Source: Flavobacterium sp. 9AF
Lineage (GTDB): Bacteria; Bacteroidota; Bacteroidia; Flavobacteriales; Flavobacteriaceae
Reading direction: 5' to 3'
Assembly (NCBI RefSeq): GCF_902506265.1
Contig: NZ_LR733556.1
Coordinates: 2,660,144 to 2,724,143 of the forward strand
Length of the DNA stretch: 64,000 bases
Shown: piece after piece, positions 8,585 through 17,503 of the stretch
Position numbering within the stretch: position 1 is the first letter of the stretch
Layout of the letters: each line of letters begins with the position of its first letter
Notes under the pieces: generated by a model
Databases searched by the model: none
What the model was told of the DNA's origin: nothing
Seen by the model: the letters and a program-made list of their open reading frames with translations, nothing else
Made by a program: the position numbers and the translations under genes

Positions 8585-10411
8585 TTATTCTATTACCATT
8601 TCTTTTAATTGACTTCTATATTTTTCTAAAATCATTATTTTGTTAATGAAACCGATAAAAATTCCATTTCTAAAAACAGGTAATATAGAGGTATCCGTTT
8701 TTTCAAATTTTTCCAAAACACTTTCAATACTTTCATTGTGTAATACAATCTCTTTTGGAGCTTGCATTATTTCATGTGTAGAAGTATATTTTACTTTAAA
8801 AGCAGAAAAAATAATAGTTCTTATTTTGTTGTCATCTAAATGAATTAAACCTAATAGTTCTTTCTTTTCATTTAAAACTGGAAAAATAGTATCATCTGAA
8901 AATTTAATAATTTCAACCAAACTTTCTAGTGAATTGGATTCGGAAATAGCTTTGTAATTAGTTAAGATAAAACTTGAAATATGTAAAGAAGTTAGTATGT
9001 TTTTGTCTTTATCATTGGTAAAAACTTCTCCCTTATCTGCTAAATGCTTAATGTCGAAAGAATAGGGTTCGAATCGTTTGGAAATTGCAAAACTTACCGA
9101 AGAAACAATCATTAAAGGCACCATTAAATTGTAACCGCTCGTTATTTCAGCAATTAAAAATATAGCGGTCAATGGGGCATGAAATAATCCACTTAAAACT
9201 CCAGCCATACCTACTAATGTAAAATTGCTTATTGATAAATTTTTTGTAATTCCTAGTAAATTACATAATTGAGCAACAGAAAAACCTAAGTAGGAACCAA
9301 CAAATAAAGAGGGAGCAAAATTACCACCATTTCCACCTGAACCTAGTGTTAATCCTGTCGCAAAAACTTTTATCATCATCGTTAACCCTACAAAAAACAA
9401 TAATACCCAATTATTAGAAGTGTATTCATGAAGTAAAGTGTTTTCTAATATTTTTCCTGGATTTGAATTGGCTAATGTTTTAATACTTTCATATCCTTCA
9501 CCAAACAATGAGGGAAATAAAAAAATTAAAGCAGCTAAAATCGAAGCACCAAAAATTGCTTTTCGATATAATCCCATTTTTAGATTTGAAAAATAATGTT
9601 CTAATTTTCTAAAAATTCTAGCATAGTAAATAGATAAAAAACCTGATAATATACCTAATAAAATATAATAAGGTATATTATGATAATCGAAATCTTCACC
9701 TTTCTTGAAGACTAATAATATATCTTCATTTAAAATAATAGCCGATACTAGTGCTCCAGTTGCAGAGCTAATCATTATAGGAATGAAAGCTGTAATACTA
9801 ATTTCGGCTAAAACAACTTCAATAGCGAAAAGAACACCAGCAATAGGAGCATTAAATGCTGCAGCAATTCCTGAAGCAACTCCACAGGCTAGAAGTAAAG
9901 ATCGGTCTTTATATGTTAATCGATAATTTTGTGCATAATTACTGCCAAATGCTGCACCCGTTATGGTAATAGGAGATTCTAATCCTGCACTTCCACCTAA
10001 GCCAACAGTAAATGAACTCGTCAAAATTTGTGAATACATTTGCTTTATGGGCATGATACCTCCTTTTTTGGCTACAGCATACATAATATGAGATGTTCCT
10101 TTTTGAATAGAACCGTCTAATATTTTTTTTATTATAAAAACCGTTAATAAGATACCTAGTATGGGTAAAATACTATTACTGTAAGGAAGATGTAAAAGTT
10201 TATTTAGATATTGGGCAAAATTGTAAACAAAATGTGCAAACGTTTTTAGTATGATTACTGCTAATGCTGAAGATATACCTACTAAAACACACGAAAAATA
10301 AATAAACTGACGTGGAGTGAGTAGTGATTTAAGTACGAAAACTAATCTTTCTAATTTTTTGAAGTTTTTACTTAATGATTGAAATATAGTTTTTTTTTTA
10401 GCTGTAGACAT
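8585..10411 (-). CDS. ClC-family chloride channel/antiporter with C-terminal CBS domains
   Basis: Inner-membrane voltage-gated-type chloride channel or H+/Cl- exchanger, 608 aa. I start at the ATG at 10411; an in-frame TTG at 10417 precedes it. About ten to twelve hydrophobic segments occupy residues 30-430. The selectivity-filter segment GSAGLESP retains the gating Glu (ESP replaces the usual EGP), and GSGGNGGNFAPS is the second signature. Two CBS-like regions follow (residues about 470-600), which in this family bind nucleotides. A CAAATCTA box (TAGATTTG on this strand, 10415-10422) sits directly against the start codon. Confidence 0.92.
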   Translation of the reverse strand: MSTAKKKTIFQSLSKNFKKLERLVFVLKSLLTPRQFIYFSCVLVGISSALAVIILKTFAHFVYNFAQYLNKLLHLPYSNSILPILGILLTVFIIKKILDGSIQKGTSHIMYAVAKKGGIMPIKQMYSQILTSSFTVGLGGSAGLESPITITGAAFGSNYAQNYRLTYKDRSLLLACGVASGIAAAFNAPIAGVLFAIEVVLAEISITAFIPIMISSATGALVSAIILNEDILLVFKKGEDFDYHNIPYYILLGILSGFLSIYYARIFRKLEHYFSNLKMGLYRKAIFGASILAALIFLFPSLFGEGYESIKTLANSNPGKILENTLLHEYTSNNWVLLFFVGLTMMIKVFATGLTLGSGGNGGNFAPSLFVGSYLGFSVAQLCNLLGITKNLSISNFTLVGMAGVLSGLFHAPLTAIFLIAEITSGYNLMVPLMIVSSVSFAISKRFEPYSFDIKHLADKGEVFTNDKDKNILTSLHISSFILTNYKAISESNSLESLVEIIKFSDDTIFPVLNEKKELLGLIHLDDNKIRTIIFSAFKVKYTSTHEIMQAPKEIVLHNESIESVLEKFEKTDTSILPVFRNGIFIGFINKIMILEKYRSQLKEMVIE

Positions 10412-10458
10412 TATCAAATCTAAATTTTTGCTAATTTAAACTATAATGAAAAATTACA

Positions 10459-11043
10459 CTAATTATTATCTATTTTTTGTGAAACCATCTTTTGAATATC
10501 TTCAAAAAAAATAAAAAATTCAGATTCAAAATCTTCGTAATATTCTCGTAATTCATTTGTTGCATATTGCATTTTGGACTGAAATTGAGTTCTATAATCC
10601 ATTTGGTACAAGATTTTATTTAAACCGTAAATGTCTGCATAACTAACTAGCCAATTTTCTTTTACCATAGAAGGAAACATTTTCTGGATTCGTAAAGTAA
10701 GAATATCAAAATTGTTTTCTAATAATTTATAAAAATTAAAGACATATTGCGATAAAGGTATATCCGAATATAAGGACCAATTTTTTGCTAGAAAATGATC
10801 ATAAAAAATATCCATTATGACACCAGAATAATGTCCATAATGCTCATGTAAACGATGTTTACTTTTTCTAAAGATAGGATGCGAATCAGTATAGGAATCA
10901 ATTGCTCTATGTAATAAAATTCCTTTCCTTAAGTCTGTACTATAATTTTTATAATCGTCACCTTTAATTCCATCTGCCATAAAATTCCCGATTTTTATTA
11001 AATCATTATCTCCAGAAAGATAAATGTGAGCAAGAAAGTTCAT
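10459..11043 (-). CDS. Acyl carrier protein phosphodiesterase (AcpH/DUF479) family
   Basis: The 194-aa protein matches the ACP phosphodiesterase family, whose E. coli member removes the phosphopantetheine arm from ACP. The family start MNFLAHIYLSG and conserved His/Asp motifs are visible: GNFMADGIKG, LHRAIDSYTDSHP and MDIFYDHFLA. These fit the HD-like metal centre. No signal peptide is present, so it is cytoplasmic. It is divergent from glmM and lies upstream of the ClC gene on the same strand (gap about 47 bp). The biochemical role in this organism is inferred from the family only. Confidence 0.9.
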   Translation of the reverse strand: MNFLAHIYLSGDNDLIKIGNFMADGIKGDDYKNYSTDLRKGILLHRAIDSYTDSHPIFRKSKHRLHEHYGHYSGVIMDIFYDHFLAKNWSLYSDIPLSQYVFNFYKLLENNFDILTLRIQKMFPSMVKENWLVSYADIYGLNKILYQMDYRTQFQSKMQYATNELREYYEDFESEFFIFFEDIQKMVSQKIDNN

Positions 11044-11120
11044 TATAATATGATTTGAAAATAGTTGATATGTGTAAATATAGGAAAATTTGTCAATTTT
11101 TTTTTAAAACATAACTGTCT

Positions 11121-11128
11121 TATCTTTG
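11121..11128 (+). promoter_or_regulatory. glmM -7 promoter element TATCTTTG
   Basis: This is an exact TAnnTTTG match 22 bp before the glmM ATG. The only TTG upstream (11090-11092) is 28 bp away, so the -33 part is weak. Confidence 0.5.
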
Positions 11129-11150
11129 CTCATCAAAATTTAATAATAAT

Positions 11151-12551
11151 ATGACCTTAATAAAATCAATATCTGGTATTCGTGGTACTATAGGAGGAAA
11201 AGTGGGTGATAATCTTACTCCAGTTGATGCCGTAAAGTTTGCATCTGCCTATGGAACATTTTTAAAACAGACCATAGGATTAACATCTTCAAATAAGAAA
11301 TTAAAAGTAGTGATTGGAAGAGATGCTCGAATTTCTGGATCAATGATACATAATTTGGTTCAAAATACATTAATAGGTTTAGGTATTGACGTTATCGATT
11401 TAGGATTATCGACTACGCCTACAGTAGAGATTGCAGTGCCTTTAGAAAAAGCGGATGGAGGTATTATTTTAACGGCTTCTCACAATCCAAAACAATGGAA
11501 TGCATTAAAACTACTTAACAATAAGGGAGAGTTTTTAAATGGTGAAGATGGAGCTACTATATTGAATATTGCTGAAAAAGAAGCTTTTGATTTTTCCGAT
11601 GTAGATCATTTAGGAGAAGTTACAGAGAATTCTTCTTATATGGATATCCATATTGATGAAGTTTTAGCATTACCTTTAGTAGATGTTGAAGCTGTAAGAG
11701 CAAAACAATTTAAGGTTGTTGTTGATGGTGTAAATTCTTCTGGAGGTATTGTTATCCCTAATTTATTAGAACAAATGGGAGTGGAAGTTGTAAAACTATA
11801 TTGTGAGCCAAACGGACATTTTCCTCATAATCCAGAACCTTTGAAAGAGCATTTAGCAGACATTTGTAAATTGGTCGTAGAAGAAAAAGCAGATTTTGGA
11901 ATTGTAGTTGATCCAGATGTGGATCGATTGGCTTTTATTTCAAATGATGGCGAAATGTTCGGTGAAGAATATACTTTAGTGGCTGTAGCCGATTATGTTT
12001 TAAGTAAAACCAAAGGGAATACAGTGTCAAACATGTCTTCTTCAAGAGCATTACGAGATATTACTGAAAAACATGGAGGAAAATACCAAGCAAGTGCTGT
12101 GGGTGAAGTAAATGTGGTTACCTTAATGAAAGAAACCAATGCAATAATTGGAGGTGAAGGAAATGGAGGCATTATTTATCCAGAAAGTCATTATGGTAGA
12201 GATAGTTTAGTGGGTGTGGCTTTGTTTTTAACACATTTGGCAAAACAAAATACTACAGTAGCTGAATTAAGAGCCAGTTATCCTCAGTATTTTATGAGTA
12301 AAAATAAAATTGAATTGACACCTCAAATTGATGTAGATTTAATTTTAAAATCAATGACTGATAAATATAAGAATGAAGATATTTCTACAATTGATGGTGT
12401 TAAAATAGATTTTCCTACAGAATGGGTGCATCTTAGAAAATCTAATACAGAGCCTATTATTCGTATTTATACAGAAGCTCCCTCTCAAAAAGAAGCCGAT
12501 ATACTTGCAGAAAGATTTGTTAATGAACTAAAAGAAATAGCAAGTATTTAG
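11151..12551 (+). CDS. glmM: Phosphoglucosamine mutase
   Basis: Converts glucosamine-6-phosphate to glucosamine-1-phosphate for UDP-GlcNAc, and hence peptidoglycan and LPS. The 466-aa protein has all four domains of the alpha-D-phosphohexomutase family. The active-site phosphoserine is Ser110 in TASHNP. The metal loop is DPDVDR at residues 254-259, the sugar-binding loop is GGEGNGGIIYP, and the phosphate-binding tail is RKSNTEPIIRIY. Some annotation would call it phosphomannomutase/phosphoglucomutase, and specificity within the superfamily is not certain from sequence. The start ATG is preceded by a -7 box. Confidence 0.92.
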   Translation: MTLIKSISGIRGTIGGKVGDNLTPVDAVKFASAYGTFLKQTIGLTSSNKKLKVVIGRDARISGSMIHNLVQNTLIGLGIDVIDLGLSTTPTVEIAVPLEKADGGIILTASHNPKQWNALKLLNNKGEFLNGEDGATILNIAEKEAFDFSDVDHLGEVTENSSYMDIHIDEVLALPLVDVEAVRAKQFKVVVDGVNSSGGIVIPNLLEQMGVEVVKLYCEPNGHFPHNPEPLKEHLADICKLVVEEKADFGIVVDPDVDRLAFISNDGEMFGEEYTLVAVADYVLSKTKGNTVSNMSSSRALRDITEKHGGKYQASAVGEVNVVTLMKETNAIIGGEGNGGIIYPESHYGRDSLVGVALFLTHLAKQNTTVAELRASYPQYFMSKNKIELTPQIDVDLILKSMTDKYKNEDISTIDGVKIDFPTEWVHLRKSNTEPIIRIYTEAPSQKEADILAERFVNELKEIASI

Positions 12552-12552
12552 T

Positions 12553-12692
12553 AAAAGAAGCTGTCCAAAAAGTAATGATTTTTGTCAATCTGAACTTGTT
12601 TCAGATTCTAAATTAGACTAATAATCAATATTTTCAAATTCTATAATAAATTCAAAAGGGCACCTTTGTAGACTTTTTGGACAGTTTCTTTT
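12553..12692. repeat. MITE-like 140-bp inverted-repeat element
   Basis: Terminal arms of 21 nt (12553-12573 and 12672-12692) are inverted copies with one mismatch, sharing the core CTGTCCAAAAAGT. Between them lies an AT-rich 98-bp spacer that contains the 26-nt palindrome at 12584-12609. No ORF is present. It fills the gap between convergent genes, and its right arm reaches the stop codon of the next gene. It could be a non-autonomous element or a large bidirectional terminator. Confidence 0.6.
12584..12609. repeat. 26-nt palindromic repeat, copy 1
   Basis: The stem AATCTGAA (12587-12594) / TTCAGATT (12600-12607) has loop CTTGT. It is 22/26 identical to 23135-23160, and all four differences preserve pairing. 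It resembles a repeat I remember as widespread in flavobacterial genomes. Confidence 0.75.
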
Positions 12693-13077
12693 AATGCTTA
12701 TCGCCTTTCCCTTTTTTTTCTTTTTTCTCCTTTTTAGGTTTTTTATAAGCTATAATGTGTTTGTCATTATATTGGTAAGGTGTATGGCCTCCAATCTCTA
12801 ACTCTACTTTACGTGCGTTGGTTAAATTTATATTCCCCAAAGATGACGGAATGCTTACTGATACAGACCAACTACCATTGCTTAAATACAAATATACTTT
12901 TTTTTCAATATCATAATAGAAATTTTGATCTGGGAAATAAATATGCTTTGTTTTAGCTCTATATCCATGTGCAGGTGCCCAAGGTGGAGGACCTTGTGAA
13001 TACAAATCTTGAGGGATAAAAAATAGCAAAAATAATGCGATTACTAGTAAGTGTTTTTTTGTTATAAATGGGGACAT
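12691..13077 (-). CDS. Small secreted protein with Lys-rich tail, unknown function
   Basis: A 128-aa protein starting at the ATG at 13077, which gives a standard signal peptide (HLLVIALFLLFFIP...YSQ). An upstream in-frame ATG at 13119 would put 14 residues ahead of it and lies beyond a candidate -7 box (CAAATATA, 13102-13109). The mature part begins GPPPWAPAHGYRAKTKHIY, a Pro/aromatic-rich motif I recall from small conserved exported Bacteroidota proteins. The C-terminus is a run of Lys/Glu (KKPKKEKKEKKGKGDKH). No catalytic motif is seen. Function unknown. Confidence 0.78.
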   Translation of the reverse strand: MSPFITKKHLLVIALFLLFFIPQDLYSQGPPPWAPAHGYRAKTKHIYFPDQNFYYDIEKKVYLYLSNGSWSVSVSIPSSLGNINLTNARKVELEIGGHTPYQYNDKHIIAYKKPKKEKKEKKGKGDKH

Positions 13078-13259
13078 TTTATTTATTCTTTTAATTAATG
13101 ACAAATATATTAAAAACATAAAATTTATTATTAAATAATATTGTAATGTGTAAAATTTAAAATGAATTTAATTAGAACAATAAAATTTGAAAAGAGGTAG
13201 GGTAAATCTATTGTAAAATGTTTTATAAGAGTCAAACAAACAAAACAAACAAAACAAAT

Positions 13260-14126
13260 ATGAAAATAAAATTATTTCTAATTATTACATTTTTAATTTT
13301 AAATGCCACTTCCTTAATCGCTCAAGATTGTGAAGGATTTAAAACATTTACAATAGGAGGATGGGGAGCTAATTGTAATGGACAAAATCCGGGTTGCTAC
13401 AGAGATGCCTTTTTTGAATTTGCATTTCCCAACGGATTAACAATAGGATGTAACGAAAATACTTTGTTATTTACTTCTTCGCAAGCTGTTAATAACTTTT
13501 TGCCATCAGGGTCAACACCAAGAGCATTAAATGAGGGAGTATTAATTAATCCAGGTAGAACTTATAAAAATGTATTGGCAGCACAACTGGTAGGTATAAC
13601 TTTAGCAGTTTATTTTGATGAATATGATGAAGACTTTTCTTCCAATGCTATTTATTTGGGTAACCTAATAATTAATGAGGGTGTTTTTGAAGGTATGACT
13701 GTTTATGATTTCTTGGAATTAGCTAATAGTGCAATAGGTGGATGTATTACAGGGTATTCTTTTAGTGAATTGAATGCAACTGCAACTGCTATAAATGAAA
13801 ACTTTGATGGAGGAAATACAGATAACGGTTTTTTAACTTGTTCTGATATAATTTATACAGAAAAATCAGCTTTAATAAATATTTACCCAAATCCAGTAAT
13901 AGATGATTTTACAATAGAGTTATCTTTTAATTATCCAACAGATATAACTATTGAAATGTATAATATGCATGGGCAATTAATGAGAGATATGCAATTAGAA
14001 AATATAAATGCTGATACTACTCATAAATATAAAATGGATAAAAATTTTTTAAAAGCGGGAGTGTATTTTTTAAAAATAACAACAAATAAAAATAGTTTTA
14101 CTAAGACATTAACAGTTACTCAATAA
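13260..14126 (+). CDS. Secreted protein with T9SS type A sorting domain
   Basis: A 288-aa exported protein. I start at the ATG at 13260, which opens a clean signal peptide (MKIKLFLIITFLILNATSLIAQ); the reading frame extends 14 codons upstream through an AAACAA-repeat leader. Residues about 25-190 form a Cys- and Gly-containing domain of unknown role (IGGWGANCNG, PGCYRDAFFEF). The last 80 residues are a type A C-terminal signal: NIYPNPVIDDFTI, LYxxxG-like MYNMHGQLM and AGVYFLKI. It should cross the outer membrane through the type IX secretion system. Cargo function unknown. Confidence 0.87.
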   Translation: MKIKLFLIITFLILNATSLIAQDCEGFKTFTIGGWGANCNGQNPGCYRDAFFEFAFPNGLTIGCNENTLLFTSSQAVNNFLPSGSTPRALNEGVLINPGRTYKNVLAAQLVGITLAVYFDEYDEDFSSNAIYLGNLIINEGVFEGMTVYDFLELANSAIGGCITGYSFSELNATATAINENFDGGNTDNGFLTCSDIIYTEKSALINIYPNPVIDDFTIELSFNYPTDITIEMYNMHGQLMRDMQLENINADTTHKYKMDKNFLKAGVYFLKITTNKNSFTKTLTVTQ

Positions 14127-14236
14127 TTACATGCTATTAGCCTTTTTTCATGTTTCTATATATTTCTAAATCTTTTACTTATTAATTATAGTAAGTAAAA
14201 AATTAATTTAGGATGTGTTCTTGAGTTTATAAAGAG

Positions 14237-14244
14237 TATCTTTG
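14237..14244 (+). promoter_or_regulatory. -7 promoter element TATCTTTG before the glycosyltransferase gene
   Basis: An exact TAnnTTTG match ending 14 bp before the ATG at 14259. A small inverted repeat CTTTGTT / AACAAAG (14240-14257) overlaps it. No TTG is found at the expected -33 spacing. Confidence 0.45.
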
Positions 14245-14258
14245 TTAAAAAAACAAAG

Positions 14259-15260
14259 ATGCTTTTTTCTTTTATTATACCTGTTTATAATAGGCCTGAT
14301 GAAATTGAAGAATTACTTGAAAGTATGACCCGCTTTAATTTCTCCGAAAATTTTGAAGTTGTAGTTATCGAGGATGGCTCAACGATTCCTTGTCATCATA
14401 TTATACAAAAGTTTGAGTCGAAATTGTTCATTTCTTATTATTTTAAACCTAATTCTGGACCAGGGAATTCTAGAAATTATGGCATGGAAAGAGCAAAAGG
14501 AGACTACTTTATAATTTTAGATTCTGATTGCATCTTGCCTCAAGATTATTTACTTAATGTATCAACTTCATTAAAAAAAGAATTTGTAGATTGTTTTGGT
14601 GGTCCAGATAGTGCTTTATCATCTTTTTCTAATATTCAAAAAGCAATTAATTTTTCAATGACCTCTTTCTTAACAACTGGTGGTATAAGAGGTGGTAGTG
14701 AAAAAATAGATAAATTTCAACCTAGAAGTTTTAACATGGGATTATCTAAAAAAGCTTTTGAGGCTTCGAAGGGTTTTGGAAATATACATCCTGGAGAGGA
14801 CCCTGATTTATCTATTAGATTATGGGAACTTGGTTTTAAAACCAAACTAATCAAAGAAGCTTTTGTGTATCATAAACGACGAATCGATTGGAATAAATTT
14901 TATATTCAAGTAAATAAGTTTGGAAAAGCAAGACCTATATTAAATTTTTGGTATCCAAAATATACAAAAATAACTTTTTGGTTTCCTACTTTGTTTTTAT
15001 TAGGTTTTGTAATGAGTTTGTGTTTATTGCTGTTTTCATTCTTTTTACCTCTTTGCGTATATTTGTTTTATTTTGGAATGATTTTTGTAGTATCATTATT
15101 ACAAAATAAAAATATTATTATCGCGTTTTATTCTATAGTGGCAACAGCTATTCAATTTTATGGCTATGGCATAGGATTTTTAAATTCATTCTTAAATATT
15201 TTCTTATTTAAATTGAATCCAGAAAAAGCGCATCCAGAACTTTTTTTTAAAATAAAATGA
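14259..15260 (+). CDS. Family 2 glycosyltransferase with C-terminal membrane segments
   Basis: A 333-aa GT-A fold glycosyltransferase. The N-terminus FSFIIPVYNRPDEIEELLES, the metal-binding segment LDSDCILP, and the C-terminal catalytic region GEDPDLSIRLWELGF are typical of GT2. Residues about 240-310 form two or three hydrophobic helices that probably anchor it to the inner membrane. It likely transfers a sugar to a lipid-linked or surface glycan; donor and acceptor are not predictable. The stop overlaps the coaE start by 4 bp (ATGA), so the two genes are co-translated. Confidence 0.9.
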   Translation: MLFSFIIPVYNRPDEIEELLESMTRFNFSENFEVVVIEDGSTIPCHHIIQKFESKLFISYYFKPNSGPGNSRNYGMERAKGDYFIILDSDCILPQDYLLNVSTSLKKEFVDCFGGPDSALSSFSNIQKAINFSMTSFLTTGGIRGGSEKIDKFQPRSFNMGLSKKAFEASKGFGNIHPGEDPDLSIRLWELGFKTKLIKEAFVYHKRRIDWNKFYIQVNKFGKARPILNFWYPKYTKITFWFPTLFLLGFVMSLCLLLFSFFLPLCVYLFYFGMIFVVSLLQNKNIIIAFYSIVATAIQFYGYGIGFLNSFLNIFLFKLNPEKAHPELFFKIK

Positions 15261-15844
15261 CAAAAATAATTGGTTTGACAGGTGGTATAGGTAGTGGTAA
15301 AAGTACAGTAGCTAAATATATTGCTTCTAAAGGAATACCTATATATATAGCCGATGATGAAGCAAAAAAAATCATGTCTGAACAATTAGTTATTGATGAG
15401 ATACAAAAAATGTTTACCGAAAAAGTGCTACTCGATAATGGGCAACTAGATCGCAAAAAAATAGGTGCCATTGTATTTAACAATCCCATTTTACTTAAAC
15501 AGTTGAACGAAATTGTACATCCAAAAGTAAAAACTCATTTTATAGATTGGCTTCAAAAACATAAGGATTCTCCTTTTATTATTAAAGAAGTTGCTATTTT
15601 ATTTGAAACAGGAGGGAACAAAGAATGTGATAAAATAATTCTAATTACTGCTCCTGAAGAAATAAAGATTGAAAGGATAATGAAAAGAGACAATATTAGT
15701 AAAAATGAAATAATAAAAAGGATGAAAAATCAACTTTCAGATGAAGAAAAATCAATGAAAAGTGATTTTGTTGTAACAAATGTTAAAATTAGCGACACAT
15801 TTAAAGAGATTGATAAAATTCTTAATTTTTTAAATATATCGTAA
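15257..15844 (+). CDS. coaE: Dephospho-CoA kinase
   Basis: Catalyses the last step of coenzyme A synthesis, phosphorylating the 3'-OH of dephospho-CoA. The 195-aa protein has the P-loop GGIGSGKST at residues 9-17, the family motif IYIADDEAKK near residue 30, and a lid region ending IIKRMKNQLSDEEK. The length is normal. The start codon overlaps the end of the glycosyltransferase gene. Confidence 0.95.
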   Translation: MTKIIGLTGGIGSGKSTVAKYIASKGIPIYIADDEAKKIMSEQLVIDEIQKMFTEKVLLDNGQLDRKKIGAIVFNNPILLKQLNEIVHPKVKTHFIDWLQKHKDSPFIIKEVAILFETGGNKECDKIILITAPEEIKIERIMKRDNISKNEIIKRMKNQLSDEEKSMKSDFVVTNVKISDTFKEIDKILNFLNIS

Positions 15845-15882
15845 AAAATGATATTAATGTTAATCTTTGGTTAATGTTTTAA

Positions 15883-15910
15883 TTGGCTAAATGTTAAAAT
15901 ACTAATTTTG
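15883..15910 (+). promoter_or_regulatory. Promoter of the two-component operon (TTG-N17-TAATTTTG)
   Basis: TTG at 15883-15885 and TAATTTTG at 15903-15910 fit the Bacteroidota consensus with 17-bp spacing. The ATG is at 15916, only 5 nt after the -7 box, so the transcript would be leaderless or nearly so. Confidence 0.7.
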
Positions 15911-15915
15911 TATAG

Positions 15916-17499
15916 ATGAACAAAAAAAGGTTTAGACTACTAGTATTCTTAATGAGTGTTTCACTCATTGGAATTATTTTAGTACAATTATACTGGATAA
16001 ATACTTCTTTAAAGAAAAGTGAAGAAGAGTTTAAATTACATGTTCAACAGATAATTGTTAATGTTGCAGAAAATATAAACAATAAAGAATTATATTCTTT
16101 TTATAGGAAATATTATAAAATTAGAGATAGTATTGGTAAAGATCCAGAAGAAAAAACTTTGAAAGAATTTTTCTTTATGGAGCGAAATAAAAAAACAAAT
16201 GAAACTATCATTTATACCAGTTCTTTAGTCTCACAGGATTATGGAATTAGTGGTTCGTTCTTTGATAAAAATGCAGATACAATTAAAGTTGGGAATATTT
16301 TAGCTAATAGGAAAACAGAAATTTATGCGGGTACTGCTTTAGACAATAGTTCTATTGAAATGAATAAAAAACCAGATATAACTATTGAAAAAAAAGGAAG
16401 TTTATCGACATTAGATGAAGCTAATTTTCAGTTGTTTTTTAAAGATATTGTTTCTCAAAGGCCTATTCAAGATAGAATTAGTAAAGAAGATTTAGATAAA
16501 TTTTTAAAGAGTGAATTAGAAAAATATCAAATTAAAACACCTTATGAGTTTGCAATATATAGTAATGGTTTAGCAACGAAAATTCGTTCAGACCTTTTTA
16601 AATACGATAAAAAATCTACTTATGGAATTCCAGTATTTCAAGATAATGAAGGAATGAGTCAATATCAATTGCTGGTTACTTTTCCACAAAAAAGTAAGTT
16701 CTTTTTTTCATCTATTTTAAGTATAACGGTATTATCTATTTTATTTACATTAATAATTGTATTAACATTTTCAAGTGCATTAAATCAGTTAATAACTCAA
16801 AAACAAATATCTGAGATTAAAACTGATTTTATCAACAATATGACGCATGAATTTAAAACACCTATAGCAACGATTAATTTAGCACTCGATGCTATAAAAA
16901 ATCCTAAAATTATTGAAGATAAAGATAAAGTTCAACGTTATCTTCAAATGATTAAAGATGAAAATAAACGTATGCATGCACAGGTTGAAAATGTGTTAAG
17001 AATATCTAAGCTTGAAAAAAAAGAATTAGATATTTCAAAAGAGCCAATGGATATTTTAAATATAATTGACAATGCTATTGAACATATAAGCTTAATTGTA
17101 GAAGATAGAAGTGGTCAAATAAAAAAGCATATAGATGCAAAAAGATCAACCATTTTGTTAAATGAAGTACACTTTACGAATGTATTGGTAAATATTTTAG
17201 ATAATGCAGTAAAATATTCTCCAGGTGCACCAGTAATTGATATATATGTTGAAAATATTAAAGATTATATTGTTATAAAAATTAAAGATCAAGGTTCAGG
17301 AATGAGTAAAGTTGCTCAAAAAAGAGTATTTGAAAAATTTTATAGAGAACATACAGGAGATTTACATAATGTGAAAGGTCATGGTTTAGGTTTAGCTTAT
17401 GTAAAACAAATTGTAGAAGATCATAACGGACAAATCTATGTTGAAAGTGAGAAAGGAAAAGGAAGTGTATTTGTATTAAAAATGCCCTTAATAAATTAG
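15916..17499 (+). CDS. Sensor histidine kinase, RprX-like
   Basis: A membrane sensor kinase, 527 aa. TM1 is at about residues 6-28 and TM2 at about 258-290, enclosing a 230-residue periplasmic sensor region with no recognised domain. The HisKA motif NNMTHEFKTPIATI places the phospho-accepting His at residue 311. The HATPase region has an N box (NILDNAVKYS), a G1 motif (KDQGSGMS) and a G2 motif (KGHGLGLAYVKQIV). The length and layout match RprX of Bacteroides. The response regulator gene follows after 4 bp. The stimulus is unknown. Confidence 0.93.
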   Translation: MNKKRFRLLVFLMSVSLIGIILVQLYWINTSLKKSEEEFKLHVQQIIVNVAENINNKELYSFYRKYYKIRDSIGKDPEEKTLKEFFFMERNKKTNETIIYTSSLVSQDYGISGSFFDKNADTIKVGNILANRKTEIYAGTALDNSSIEMNKKPDITIEKKGSLSTLDEANFQLFFKDIVSQRPIQDRISKEDLDKFLKSELEKYQIKTPYEFAIYSNGLATKIRSDLFKYDKKSTYGIPVFQDNEGMSQYQLLVTFPQKSKFFFSSILSITVLSILFTLIIVLTFSSALNQLITQKQISEIKTDFINNMTHEFKTPIATINLALDAIKNPKIIEDKDKVQRYLQMIKDENKRMHAQVENVLRISKLEKKELDISKEPMDILNIIDNAIEHISLIVEDRSGQIKKHIDAKRSTILLNEVHFTNVLVNILDNAVKYSPGAPVIDIYVENIKDYIVIKIKDQGSGMSKVAQKRVFEKFYREHTGDLHNVKGHGLGLAYVKQIVEDHNGQIYVESEKGKGSVFVLKMPLIN

Positions 17500-17503
17500 A
17501 AAT

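Noticed and set aside
14240..14257. Riboswitch before the glycosyltransferase gene
   Set aside because: The inverted repeat is only 7 bp and overlaps the predicted -7 box, so it does not form a sizeable aptamer.
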